Shown here: positions 54,152 to 62,961 of the stretch, piece after piece
Layout of the letters: each line of letters starts with the position of its first letter
Position numbering within the stretch: position 1 is the stretch's first letter
DNA from: Marivita sp051859345
Lineage (GTDB): Bacteria > Pseudomonadota > Alphaproteobacteria > Rhodobacterales > Rhodobacteraceae
DNA length: 64,000 nucleotides
Direction: 5' to 3'
NCBI RefSeq assembly: GCF_051859345.1
Contig: NZ_JBHYFV010000019.1
Coordinates: forward strand, 10,202-74,201
Notes under the pieces: generated by a model
The model's database searches: none
What the model saw: the letters and a program-made list of their open reading frames with translations, nothing else
What the model was told of the DNA's origin: nothing
Translations under genes and position numbers: made by a program

Positions 54152-54946
54152 ATGTCTTCGACCATCACGGAACTCGACGTATTTGATAATTTCAGGACGA
54201 ATCTGAAAAACATCATGCAATCGCAGAATCTCAGCGCAGCTGAACTGTCCGTGCGCGCCGGTTTCGAAAAGGAAGATGCGATTGCAGCGATGATGCGCGG
54301 CACCAACCTTCCCAACATGGCGACCCCGGTCCGGTTGGCGGATGCTTTGGGTGTTCCGGTGGAAGTTCTTTTCCGCGACCAGCGCGAGCATCTGAAACAG
54401 GTGTTTGAAGCGGTTCCGATTCAGGAGGTGGACCGTCAGGCGGCTTTGCTTATGTCTGCGGTGTTCAAGTCGGCAGAGCGGTCTCTGGAGCGGCTTGGCG
54501 ACCGTCCGACGCTCGATTCGATTGTATCGTGGTGGAAAGAGACCGACGGAGATTTGTCACGCTGCGATCAGATCTCCCCGCATTTCGACCTCGTGAGTGC
54601 TGCCGAAGCGTTGACCTCTGTTCCCAGGATTCACCATGTTGGTGCGCTTGGCTTGTCGGCCACGACGCTTGGATCAGCCGAGAATTCCCGTCTGGAACAC
54701 TTTCTTGAGACACTGAGCACGTCCGACCTTGCCGAGTTGAATGGGCATATCAGGACGGTCGCGCATTCGGGTGTCGGGATGATCACTCCGCTGAAACGGA
54801 TCGTGCCCTTCCCCGAGACGAACGAAACCGTTGAAGTCAGTTTCGTTCGCCTCATGCTTCCGGTCAGGGATACATCCGGAACGCTGTTCGTCCTGAACTA
54901 CTCCACGCTCTTGAGTGAATCGACACCCAGAAGACAGGATGGGTGA
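54152..54946 (+). CDS. XRE-family regulator with C-terminal sensor-like domain
   Basis: 264 residues. Helix-turn-helix at about 12-75 (LKNIMQSQNLSAAELSVRAG, MMRGTNLPNMATPVRLADAL). The region from about 115 (SIVSWWKETDGDLSRCDQIS) to the end could be a PAS-like sensor. The start has no strong ribosome-binding site. Its last 49 bases overlap the end of the convergent GNAT-like gene. Confidence 0.75.
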   Translation: MSSTITELDVFDNFRTNLKNIMQSQNLSAAELSVRAGFEKEDAIAAMMRGTNLPNMATPVRLADALGVPVEVLFRDQREHLKQVFEAVPIQEVDRQAALLMSAVFKSAERSLERLGDRPTLDSIVSWWKETDGDLSRCDQISPHFDLVSAAEALTSVPRIHHVGALGLSATTLGSAENSRLEHFLETLSTSDLAELNGHIRTVAHSGVGMITPLKRIVPFPETNETVEVSFVRLMLPVRDTSGTLFVLNYSTLLSESTPRRQDG

Positions 54947-55617
54947 TGTTTGAAGAATTCGGCCATATCTGCCAGTTCGCGTGACTGGATGGCGACCAGA
55001 TATTCGCCATCGACCCGCCCTTTCGGAAGTGTTCCCCAAAGATGCGCGCCCGGATATTGGCGGGTGAAGCCGTATTCGGTGGCATAGCCGCGCCGCGCAT
55101 CATCGGCCCTGACAAACGCGTAAAGCCAATCGGAATTCCAGCGCAGCTGACAATAGCTGAAAAGCAAATGGGTGTAGAGCGAAAGCAGATGCCGTGAGCC
55201 GCGCACACCTTTGGCGATGAAGAACTCGCCCATATAGATGACCTGACCCGAAATCTCGTCGCAGGGGCGCGTGTGGTTGGCCACGGGGCGCAAGCTGCCT
55301 TGACCCTTGTACAGCCGGGCATAGCTTCTGGCCCAATAGCTGGACAGGGTTTCAGACATCAGGATGTCATGGCGTGCGGCGACACCGCCGATGTCTTTTC
55401 CATCCTTTCGCAGGATCAACCAGACCGCGTTGTCGGCAGACAGGTCGTGATGTTCAGACGAGAGCATGGGAGTGATGGATGTCTTTCCAATGTCGAGCAT
55501 GCGGTCTTCGCAAGACTGGAAATCACACGATTCTTCGACTGTGATGCCTTTGTCCTCGAGCGCACGCATACACGCGCCAAAAAGCTTCATCAGGTCCAGG
55601 ATTGACGGTTTGATCAC
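54898..55617 (-). CDS. GNAT-like protein of unknown substrate
   Basis: 239 residues starting at GTG 55617 with GGAGGAA upstream. The central part has strands and helices like a GNAT acyltransferase (VWLILRKDGKDIGGVAARHD, IYMGEFFIAKGVRGSRHLL, RRGYATEYGFTRQYPG). The family call is from fold-like pattern only. It converges with the XRE gene and overlaps it by 49 bases. Confidence 0.6.
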   Translation of the reverse strand: MIKPSILDLMKLFGACMRALEDKGITVEESCDFQSCEDRMLDIGKTSITPMLSSEHHDLSADNAVWLILRKDGKDIGGVAARHDILMSETLSSYWARSYARLYKGQGSLRPVANHTRPCDEISGQVIYMGEFFIAKGVRGSRHLLSLYTHLLFSYCQLRWNSDWLYAFVRADDARRGYATEYGFTRQYPGAHLWGTLPKGRVDGEYLVAIQSRELADMAEFFKHHPSCLLGVDSLKSVE

Positions 55618-55720
55618 GATATTCCTCCTTGGATGGGTTGGTGAACAACATCACCAGACCACTCCATTCAGAGTTCGGGGCCAACCCTTATGGTTGTTGT
55701 TTCGTATCTGTAAACAATTT

Positions 55721-55951
55721 ATGATAGCGTCAAACGACCTGTATCCCTTTGCACCTGAACCATATTTCAGAATTGGAACGGAAGAAGATTGGTCGCGCTG
55801 GTGGCGCATTTTCTTGCGGAATAACGCGAATCTTCGAAGCGCGATCCCCTCGATTTCGAGACTCAACCATGATTTTCGCCTCAGCGGGTTGATGCCTGTG
55901 GCGGATCACAAAGCTGTGGGACCCGTTTTGAGAAAAGGCGTTTCGGCCTAA
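55721..55951 (+). CDS. Possible small protein (76 aa)
   Basis: A frame of 76 codons (RIGTEEDWSRWWRIFLRN in the middle) with an ATG but no ribosome-binding site. It lies in an otherwise empty stretch between the GNAT-like gene and the Tat protein. It could be a real orphan gene or chance. Confidence 0.3.
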   Translation: MIASNDLYPFAPEPYFRIGTEEDWSRWWRIFLRNNANLRSAIPSISRLNHDFRLSGLMPVADHKAVGPVLRKGVSA

Positions 55952-56041
55952 ATTAAAGGCTACACAAGATGTATTGCAGGAGTGTCGCCCAGTTGGTTTT
56001 CCGGGCGTATCGGTCCTGCCCCGACTGACAGGAGGCTTGAG

Positions 56042-56530
56042 ATGACGATCCATTCTTTCCCACGCCGCACGTTCATCGCCACGGGTGCCGCTGCGCTATT
56101 GACCGGTGCTGCCGGGATGATCGTGCCTGCCCGTGCGCAGGGGCTCGCGCCGACGCCCTCCATGCGGGGTGGGGCGAACAATTATCGTCCGGGCGCGCCA
56201 ATCGTGGAAAGGATCGGCGGCGGCGCATTCTGGATGACAGGAACTGTGCGTCGGGCCGGGGACGGTGCGCCGCTTGCCGGGCAGCGTATTCAGGTCTGGG
56301 CCCACACGACGGAAGGACATGAACGTGATCCGCAGAGCCACGGCGCAACGCTGACGGATGCCAATGGCGAATTCCGGCTTGAGATGCCGCAGATCGTCCC
56401 GGCCTTTGGACAGGCGCATGGGCATCTTGCCTATGATGACGACAGCTTTGAGACGGTCTTTCTGCGGCCTTTGATGGCGCATTCCAAAGACACCAGCCTG
56501 AGCGCGCATTTCGTTCTGCAACCAGCCTGA
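56042..56530 (+). CDS. Tat-exported intradiol-dioxygenase-like protein
   Basis: 162 residues with AGGAGG before the ATG. Tat signal PRRTFIATGAAALLTGAAG. The mature part is a transthyretin-like beta-sandwich of the intradiol ring-cleavage dioxygenase type (GTVRRAGDGAPLAGQRIQVW, ATLTDANGEFRLEMP). Only the His-x-His of the iron site is seen (QAHGHLAY); the tyrosine ligands are not visible. It is probably not a normal catechol dioxygenase. The membrane cytochrome-like gene follows 19 bases later. Confidence 0.7.
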   Translation: MTIHSFPRRTFIATGAAALLTGAAGMIVPARAQGLAPTPSMRGGANNYRPGAPIVERIGGGAFWMTGTVRRAGDGAPLAGQRIQVWAHTTEGHERDPQSHGATLTDANGEFRLEMPQIVPAFGQAHGHLAYDDDSFETVFLRPLMAHSKDTSLSAHFVLQPA

Positions 56531-56549
56531 TCGGATCGGATTGATCGAC

Positions 56550-57158
56550 ATGGGTCGCACACGCGCGATGCTGATATGGGCCGTGGTGACAGCGGCAATT
56601 GTCATACCGAGCGCCTTTGCCTTGTCGAGCCCGCTTCTTGAATGGCGCCGACCGGTCTATGTTGTCGCCGGATTTGCGGGGGTTGTCGGACTGGCGCTGA
56701 TGCTGCTGCAACCCTTGCTTGCGGGGGGCTACCTGCCGGGGCTTCCCACGTTGCGCGGGCGGCGGGTGCATCGGGTGATTGGGGGTGCCTTGGTTCTGGC
56801 CGTGGTGATCCATGTTGCCGGACTTTGGATCACCAGCCCGCCGGATGTGATTGATGCGTTGCTCTTCAGATCGCCGACGCCGTTTTCCGCTTGGGGTGTG
56901 ATTGCGATGTGGGCGATCTTCGGCACCGCCTTGCTGGCGCTGCTTCGTCGCAGGATCGGCCTGCGGCTGCGTCTCTGGCGGTTTGCGCACACGGCGCTTG
57001 CGGTTGTGATCGTCGCTGGAACCGTGGCCCACGCGGTGCTGATTGACGGAACGATGGAGCCGGTGTCCAAGGCCATTCTTGGCGGTCTGGTTGTGGCTGC
57101 GACGGCAAAGGTTGTGGTCGACTTGCGGGCCTTTTCGCCGCGGTCGATCTTTCGCTGA
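56550..57158 (+). CDS. Ferric-reductase-like cytochrome b membrane protein
   Basis: 202 residues with six hydrophobic segments. Histidines in VHRVIGGALVLAVVIHVAG and FAHTALAVVIVAGTVAHAVL have the spacing expected for two haem b groups in FRE/MsrQ-type proteins. It may feed electrons to the exported protein encoded just before it. The start could also be the TTG at 56541. Confidence 0.75.
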   Translation: MGRTRAMLIWAVVTAAIVIPSAFALSSPLLEWRRPVYVVAGFAGVVGLALMLLQPLLAGGYLPGLPTLRGRRVHRVIGGALVLAVVIHVAGLWITSPPDVIDALLFRSPTPFSAWGVIAMWAIFGTALLALLRRRIGLRLRLWRFAHTALAVVIVAGTVAHAVLIDGTMEPVSKAILGGLVVAATAKVVVDLRAFSPRSIFR

Positions 57159-57170
57159 GACGCAGGCGGG

Positions 57171-58394
57171 TCAGGCTGGCGCGGTCGTTGGTGATCTGCC
57201 ACGTTGTCCCCGCATCAGAATCAGGATCATGATGGCGATGTTCATGCCATTCCAGACGATTCCGTTGACGAAGGCCCATTGGTAGCTTCCGGTGACATCG
57301 TAGATCCAGCCCGAGAGCCAGCCGCCCAGTGCCATGCCCATGATGGTCATCATTATCACGAACCCGACCCGCGCTCCGGCTTCGCGGCTTGGCATGTATT
57401 CGCGGACGATGACAGCGTAGCTGGGCACGATGCCCCCCTGGCTGAGACCGAAGATCAGGCTGACCATGTAAAGCGACACGAGACCACCTGCGGGCAGATA
57501 GAGAAAGAGGGCGATGGCCTGAAGCGTTGACCCGAGCAATAGGGTCGGGACGCCGCCGATGCGGTCCGCCAGTGTGCCCGAGATCAGACGGGACACAACG
57601 CCCCCCATGAGCATCAGGGAAAGCATCTCGGCCCCGACCGCTGCGCCGAAGCCGTAATCGACGCAGAGCGCGACGATGTGAACCTGCGGCATCGACATCG
57701 CAACGCAGCAGCCTATGCCCGCGATGCCAAGCATCCATTGCAACTGGCGCGGCGTAAAGCCGGTGGCGCGGGTGCGGCTGGCGGATTGGGTGTCTGCGGT
57801 CTCGATTGCCTCGATCGGAACGCGAGTGCGCAGCATCAAGGCGAGCGGCGGGACAATGACCAAAGTGAGAATCCCAAGCGTCGTATAGCTCCAGCGCCAG
57901 CTGTCTCCGCCCGCGAGGTTGCCCAAGAGCAGCGGCCAGATCGCGCCCGACAGGTAGTTGCCAGAGGCGGCGATGGCGACGGCGATGCCACGGCGTTTGA
58001 GGAACCATTGCGAAATGTCCGCAATAAGAGGCCCGAAACTGCAGGCGGTGGCAAAGCCGATGATGAATTGCAGGGCTGTCAGGATCAGAAGCGACGGACT
58101 GAGTGCGGCAAGGGTATAGGACACTGCAAGCGTCAGCGCGCAGGCGATGAGAGACACCGTGATGCCGAACCGGTCCACCGCGCGGCCAACGTAGAAATTG
58201 CCAAGCGCAAAACCCACCATGGTGAGCGTATAGGCGAGCGATACATCCGCCCGACCGACCCCGAATTCGGTCTGCACTTCGGGCATGACCACGATGATCG
58301 CCCACATGCCCACATTGCCCATGACAGCAATGAGCAGTGTGACCAGTAATCGGGTCCAGGAATAGCGGCTGTCCAGTGCGGAAGGCGTGATCAT
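57171..58394 (-). CDS. MFS transporter (monocarboxylate/oxalate-formate-type)
   Basis: 407 residues with 12 hydrophobic segments. GNFYVGRAVDRFGITVSL between segments 2 and 3 and GTLADRIGGVPTLLLG in the second half are the MFS loop motifs. The overall pattern is like oxalate/formate antiporter-type carriers. The substrate is not known. It converges with the cytochrome-b-like gene. Confidence 0.85.
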   Translation of the reverse strand: MITPSALDSRYSWTRLLVTLLIAVMGNVGMWAIIVVMPEVQTEFGVGRADVSLAYTLTMVGFALGNFYVGRAVDRFGITVSLIACALTLAVSYTLAALSPSLLILTALQFIIGFATACSFGPLIADISQWFLKRRGIAVAIAASGNYLSGAIWPLLLGNLAGGDSWRWSYTTLGILTLVIVPPLALMLRTRVPIEAIETADTQSASRTRATGFTPRQLQWMLGIAGIGCCVAMSMPQVHIVALCVDYGFGAAVGAEMLSLMLMGGVVSRLISGTLADRIGGVPTLLLGSTLQAIALFLYLPAGGLVSLYMVSLIFGLSQGGIVPSYAVIVREYMPSREAGARVGFVIMMTIMGMALGGWLSGWIYDVTGSYQWAFVNGIVWNGMNIAIMILILMRGQRGRSPTTAPA

Positions 58395-58627
58395 GCGGTC
58401 ACATTAGCCACCCATGGCGTCGGCACCAGCGAAATATGCCGCGTGGGTTGACCCTGGCTTTGGAGCGGGCAGTGTGGACGCAAGGGGGGCGCAAGCGTGG
58501 ATGAAATTTCGCAACATGCCCGGCGGGACAGAGAGACCGGGGTGACGGTTCTGTCGCTCGGGTGCGCCGCGATGGGTGTTGTCTGCGGTCGTGTGATCAA
58601 CCGGATCGAAATTGGCTGACCGGGCTT
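58395..58627. other. Intergenic stretch without recognisable feature
   Basis: 233 bases between the MFS start and the cueR stop. I see no convincing gene or hairpin; the MFS promoter should be here. Confidence 0.4.
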
Positions 58628-59020
58628 TCAGGGGCCGCCGGTTGCGAGGTCTTTGAGGATCGGGCAGTCGGGACGGTTGTCGCCAGCGCAGCTTTGAACA
58701 AGGTCCGAGAGCGTATCGCGCATGGATTGAAGCTGGGTGATCTTGTCTTCGATCTTGTGCAGGTGCGATTGAGCGAGGTCTTTCACATCGGCGCTGGCGC
58801 GGGATTTGTCATCATAGAGCGCGAGCAGGGTACGGCAGTCTTCGATGGTGAACCCCAAAGCGCGCGCACGCCCGAGGAAAGCCAGCTTGTGCAAATCGCT
58901 GTCACGGAATCGGCGGTAGCCATTGCTGTCGCGCAACGGTGTGACAAGACCGATATCCTCGTAATAGCGGATGGTTTTCGCGGGCAGGCCTGCGCGTTGG
59001 GAAACGTCTCCGATGTTCAT
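58628..59020 (-). CDS. cueR: Copper-responsive MerR-family regulator
   Basis: 130 residues. MerR helix-turn-helix at the N-terminus (MNIGDVSQRAGLPAKTIRYYE), dimer helix, and the Cu(I) loop with Cys 111 and Cys 119 (CAGDNRPDC). CueR activates copA when Cu(I) binds. The ATG overlaps the copA stop as ATGA, so it is made from the copA message. Confidence 0.93.
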   Translation of the reverse strand: MNIGDVSQRAGLPAKTIRYYEDIGLVTPLRDSNGYRRFRDSDLHKLAFLGRARALGFTIEDCRTLLALYDDKSRASADVKDLAQSHLHKIEDKITQLQSMRDTLSDLVQSCAGDNRPDCPILKDLATGGP

Positions 59021-61479
59021 GCTGTCGCCTCGGTCCGCGTCGATTGAGAGGTTGGACGGTCCTGCTGGGCTGGCGCGATTCGGCGCAGACGCAGGGCATT
59101 GGTCAGGACAAAGACCGAACTGAGCGCCATCGCCCCGGCCCCGAGCATCGGGGACAGCAGGATTCCGAAAGCCGGGTACAGCACACCCGCCGCAACCGGG
59201 ATCAGCGCGGTGTTGTAGGCAAAGGCCCAGAACAGGTTTTGACGGATATTGCGCATCGTCCGGCGCGAGATTTCCACCGCATTGACCACGCCAGAGACGC
59301 GGCCGGAGGCCAGCACGATGTCAGCCGCCTCGATCGCAACGTCGGTGCCGGTGCCGATGGCAAGACCTATCTCGGCTTCGGCCAGGGCGGGTGCATCATT
59401 GATGCCGTCACCGACAAACGCCACCGGCCCATATTGCGCGCGCAGGGTTTTGATCGCGTCGACCTTGCCATCCGGCAAGACACCTGCGGTGACATGGTCG
59501 ATGCCAAGTTGCCGTGCAATGGCGTCGGCAGCTGCGGGACTGTCGCCCGAGATCATGGCGACCTTCAGCCCTGCTTCGTGCAAGGCGTCTATTGCAGGTC
59601 TTGCGCTTGGCTTGATCTGGTCGGCCACGGAAAAGACCGCTGCGGCTTGACCGTCAATGGCAAGACAGACAAGCGTGTGGCCCCTTTCCGCAAAACGGGT
59701 GATCGCGTCTTTGAGCGGGCTTGTGTCGACATCTTGTTCGATCAGGTGGCGTTCGGAGCCGACAAGCACGGCGTGTCCGTCGATGGTGGCTTTCAAGCCG
59801 TAGCCGGGGACAGTTTCGCTGTCGCTTACCACTGGCAGGTCGCCGGGGGCGGCGGTCAGTATCGCGCGGGCGATGGGATGGTCCGAGCTTTGTTCGGTAG
59901 CTGCGGTCAGCGCCAGGGCGTTTTGCGGATCGACGCCGGACACGGTGACCTGATCAACAAGCGTGGGGTGTCCTTCGGTCAGAGTGCCAGTCTTGTCGAA
60001 CGCCACGACTTTGGCGGCGTCAAGCCTTTGAAGCGCGTCACCCTTGCGGAACAGCACGCCAAGTTCGGCGGCGCGGCCTGTGCCGACCATGATTGACGTG
60101 GGCGTGGCAAGACCCATGGCGCAGGGGCAGGCGATGATCAGGACAGCAACACCCGAAACCAATGCGTAGCCAAGCGAGGGAGATGGGCCGAAGGTGAGCC
60201 AAACCGCTACCGTCAGCAGGGCAATGCCAAGCACAACGGGCACGAAGATGCGCACGACGCGGTCGGCCAATGCCTGAATGGGCAATTTTGCGCCTTGGGC
60301 GGTTTGCACCATGTCGATGATGCGGGCAAGCACGGTGTCGGACCCGACGGCGGTTGCGCGGTAGGTAAGCGAACGCTGGCCGTTGATCGTGCCGCCGGTG
60401 ACGGGATCGCCACTGACTTTGGCAACGGGAACCGGTTCGCCGGTGATCATCGATTCATCAACGAAGGAGTTCCCGTCGGTCACGACGCCATCCACGGCGA
60501 TACGCGCACCGGGGCGGGCTTCGATCATGTCGTCGGTTTTCACCTCGGACAGCGGGATTTCGGTGAAACTGCCATCGCGCAAGACACGCACGGTGTCGGG
60601 GCGCAACCCGACGAGATGGCGAATGGCAGCCCCGGTCCGACCCTTGGCGCGCGCTTCCATCCAGCGACCAGCAAGGATCAGGGTCACGATCACACCAGCC
60701 GCTTCAAAATAGACGGCGCGTGTGCCGTCCGGCAGCAGGGCGGGCAGGAACGTGGCAATGGTGGAATACCCCCAGGCGGCCAGTGTTCCCAAGGCGACAA
60801 GGCTGTTCATGTCCGGGCTGCCCTTGGCAAGAAGCGGCAGGCCAATGCGGAAGAACCGGCGGCCAGGCCACACCAACACAAGAGTGACCAGAAGAAATTG
60901 CAGAACCCAGAAGGCCTGCATTCCGATGCTGCCCATGATGGCATGGTGGATCGGCGGATAGAGATGACCTCCCATTTCGGTGAGGAAGACCGGAAGTGTC
61001 AGCGCCGCTGCGATCAGGGTGTCGCGCCTGAGCGGAGGGATTTCGGACGGCGTTTCTGTCGGCGTGTCGCTGGTGACGGGTTTCGCGGGATACCCGGCGT
61101 CAGTCACCGTCTGCGCAAGCGCTTCCGACGTTACCGCACCATCAAGGACACGAACACTGGCGGTCTCGGTCGCGAGGTTCACAGTGGCAGACAGAACGCC
61201 CGGAACATTCTGGAGCGCGCGTTCAACGCGTCCGGTGCAGGAGGCGCAGCTCATGCCGGTGATCGAAAGGCGGTGCGTGGATTCGCGGGCCGGATACCCT
61301 GCGGTCTTGAGCGCGTCTTGCAGTGTGTCGGCTTGGGCCTCTCCTGTCACTTGCGCCATGCGCGTTGCGATATTGACTGATGCCTCGCTCACTCCGGGGG
61401 CAGCGGCAAGCGCGCGTTCGGCCCGACCGGCGCAGGCAGCGCAGCTTAGGTTTTCGACGGCAAAACGAAGCGTGGTCAT
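59017..61479 (-). CDS. copA: Cu(I)-exporting P1B-type ATPase
   Basis: 820 residues. Two N-terminal HMA domains (LSCAACAGRAE and MSCASCTGRVE), transport motif CPC in IIACPCAMGLATP, phosphorylation motif DKTGTLTEG, and the hinge VGDGINDAPAL. It pumps Cu(I) out of the cytoplasm. It is co-transcribed with cueR from a CueR-type promoter upstream. Confidence 0.96.
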   Translation of the reverse strand: MTTLRFAVENLSCAACAGRAERALAAAPGVSEASVNIATRMAQVTGEAQADTLQDALKTAGYPARESTHRLSITGMSCASCTGRVERALQNVPGVLSATVNLATETASVRVLDGAVTSEALAQTVTDAGYPAKPVTSDTPTETPSEIPPLRRDTLIAAALTLPVFLTEMGGHLYPPIHHAIMGSIGMQAFWVLQFLLVTLVLVWPGRRFFRIGLPLLAKGSPDMNSLVALGTLAAWGYSTIATFLPALLPDGTRAVYFEAAGVIVTLILAGRWMEARAKGRTGAAIRHLVGLRPDTVRVLRDGSFTEIPLSEVKTDDMIEARPGARIAVDGVVTDGNSFVDESMITGEPVPVAKVSGDPVTGGTINGQRSLTYRATAVGSDTVLARIIDMVQTAQGAKLPIQALADRVVRIFVPVVLGIALLTVAVWLTFGPSPSLGYALVSGVAVLIIACPCAMGLATPTSIMVGTGRAAELGVLFRKGDALQRLDAAKVVAFDKTGTLTEGHPTLVDQVTVSGVDPQNALALTAATEQSSDHPIARAILTAAPGDLPVVSDSETVPGYGLKATIDGHAVLVGSERHLIEQDVDTSPLKDAITRFAERGHTLVCLAIDGQAAAVFSVADQIKPSARPAIDALHEAGLKVAMISGDSPAAADAIARQLGIDHVTAGVLPDGKVDAIKTLRAQYGPVAFVGDGINDAPALAEAEIGLAIGTGTDVAIEAADIVLASGRVSGVVNAVEISRRTMRNIRQNLFWAFAYNTALIPVAAGVLYPAFGILLSPMLGAGAMALSSVFVLTNALRLRRIAPAQQDRPTSQSTRTEATA

Positions 61480-61504
61480 GGATCTGATTCCTTGTGTTGG
61501 GCAT

Positions 61505-61535
61505 CAGATAGGGGTTCCAGTCACTGGAAGGTCAA
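61505..61535 (-). promoter_or_regulatory. CueR-type promoter of copA
   Basis: On the minus strand, -35 TTGACC and -10 TATCTG are 19 bases apart. The spacer holds the perfect dyad TTCCAGT-G-ACTGGAA. The long spacer with a centred dyad is the hallmark of MerR-family promoters. Confidence 0.88.
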
Positions 61536-61662
61536 GGGGCAAGACAGAATTCCGTTTGCGAAACGGCATGCGACAAATAAGTGCATGCGCCGCATTGCGG
61601 GCACTGCATTCAAGGTCTGTCAGATCTCACATAAGGTTCGTGAACAAGCGTGAAGCCGTCCG

Positions 61663-62850
61663 TCAACCAGTCCCGGTTTCCGCGGCGATCTGCGCACGGG
61701 ATTTGCGCGCGCGCTCGGTGGCGGATTTCAACTGACCGCAGGCGGCCATGATGTCTTCGCCGCGTGGGGTGCGGATCGGAGAAGCGTACCCGGCCTTGTA
61801 AAGGATATCTGCAAACGATTCGATGCGTGACCAGTCCGAGCGTTCGTAAGGTGCGCCGGGCCATTCGTTGAAGGGGATCAGGTTGATCTTTGCCGGAATG
61901 CCTTGAATCAGTTTCACGAGGCGGCGGGCATCTGCGTCGGAATCGTTCACATCCTTGAGCATCACATATTCAAAGGTGATGCGTTCGGAGTTCGATTTCT
62001 TCGGATATTCCCGCAGCGCGTCCAGAAGCGTTTCGATGTTCCACCGCTTGTTGATCGGCACCAGACCGTCGCGCACCTCGTCGGTGGTGGCGTGAAAGCT
62101 GACGGCCAGAAGGCAGCCGATTTCCTCGGCCGTCTTGGCGATTTCCGGCACAACGCCAGAGGTCGACAGCGTGATGCGGCGGCGCGACAGGGCGATGCCT
62201 TCGCCGTCCATCGCAATTCTCATGGCGTCGCGCACGTTGTCGAAATTGTAGAGCGGCTCACCCATGCCCATGAGCACGATGTTCGACAGCAAACGCGGGC
62301 CGTTTTCGCCGGTGCCGATACCAGGCTCCGGCCATTCGCCCAGATCGTCACGCGCCAGCATGACCTGCCCGATGATTTCGCCTGCCGTCAGGTTGCGCAC
62401 CAGCTTTTGCGTGCCGGTGTGGCAAAACGAACAGGTGAGCGTACAGCCGACCTGGGACGAGATACACAGGGTGCCGCGGTCGGTCTCGGGGATATAGACC
62501 ACCTCGACCTCGTGCCCGCCTGCGATGCGCACAAGGTACTTGCGTGTGCCATCTGCGGACACCTGTTTCGACACGATCTCGGGCAGGGCGATCTCGAAAT
62601 GTTCGTCAAGCTGCGCGCGGTAGCCCTTGGCAAGGTTGGTCATGGCGTGGAAATCGCGCACGCCCCATTGGTAGACCCATTGCCAGATCTGGTTCACGCG
62701 CATCTTGGACTGTTTTTCGGGCGTGCCCATCGCGATCAGCGCATCCCGCAACGCCGGACGGGTGAGGCCGACGATATTCGTCTTGCCCCCCTCGGGCGCC
62801 TTGCGCGGGATGGTGAGTACGTCTTGCGTGATCGGTGCAGCGCCGGTCAT
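61663..62850 (-). CDS. rlmN: 23S rRNA/tRNA adenine-C2 methyltransferase RlmN
   Basis: 395 residues from the ATG at 62850. Radical-SAM motif CTLTCSFC, GMGEPLYNFDNV, and the C-terminal Cys in MAACGQL that forms the mixed disulfide. It methylates A2503 of 23S rRNA and A37 of some tRNAs. The longer start at 62883 has no ribosome-binding site. Confidence 0.95.
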   Translation of the reverse strand: MTGAAPITQDVLTIPRKAPEGGKTNIVGLTRPALRDALIAMGTPEKQSKMRVNQIWQWVYQWGVRDFHAMTNLAKGYRAQLDEHFEIALPEIVSKQVSADGTRKYLVRIAGGHEVEVVYIPETDRGTLCISSQVGCTLTCSFCHTGTQKLVRNLTAGEIIGQVMLARDDLGEWPEPGIGTGENGPRLLSNIVLMGMGEPLYNFDNVRDAMRIAMDGEGIALSRRRITLSTSGVVPEIAKTAEEIGCLLAVSFHATTDEVRDGLVPINKRWNIETLLDALREYPKKSNSERITFEYVMLKDVNDSDADARRLVKLIQGIPAKINLIPFNEWPGAPYERSDWSRIESFADILYKAGYASPIRTPRGEDIMAACGQLKSATERARKSRAQIAAETGTG

Positions 62851-62961
62851 GGAGTCAGCCTTTCTCGAAAAGAGATGACGCACATATAGGATTCTTTGGG
62901 ATTTGCCAAAGGGGAATGATCGGGGTCTTTTGCGTCAAGGCGCTTTGGAAGGACTTGGACG

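Noticed and set aside
54152..55617. Quorum-sensing pair (autoinducer synthase plus LuxR)
   Set aside because: The regulator is XRE-type rather than LuxR-type and the GNAT-like protein lacks recognisable LuxI residues.
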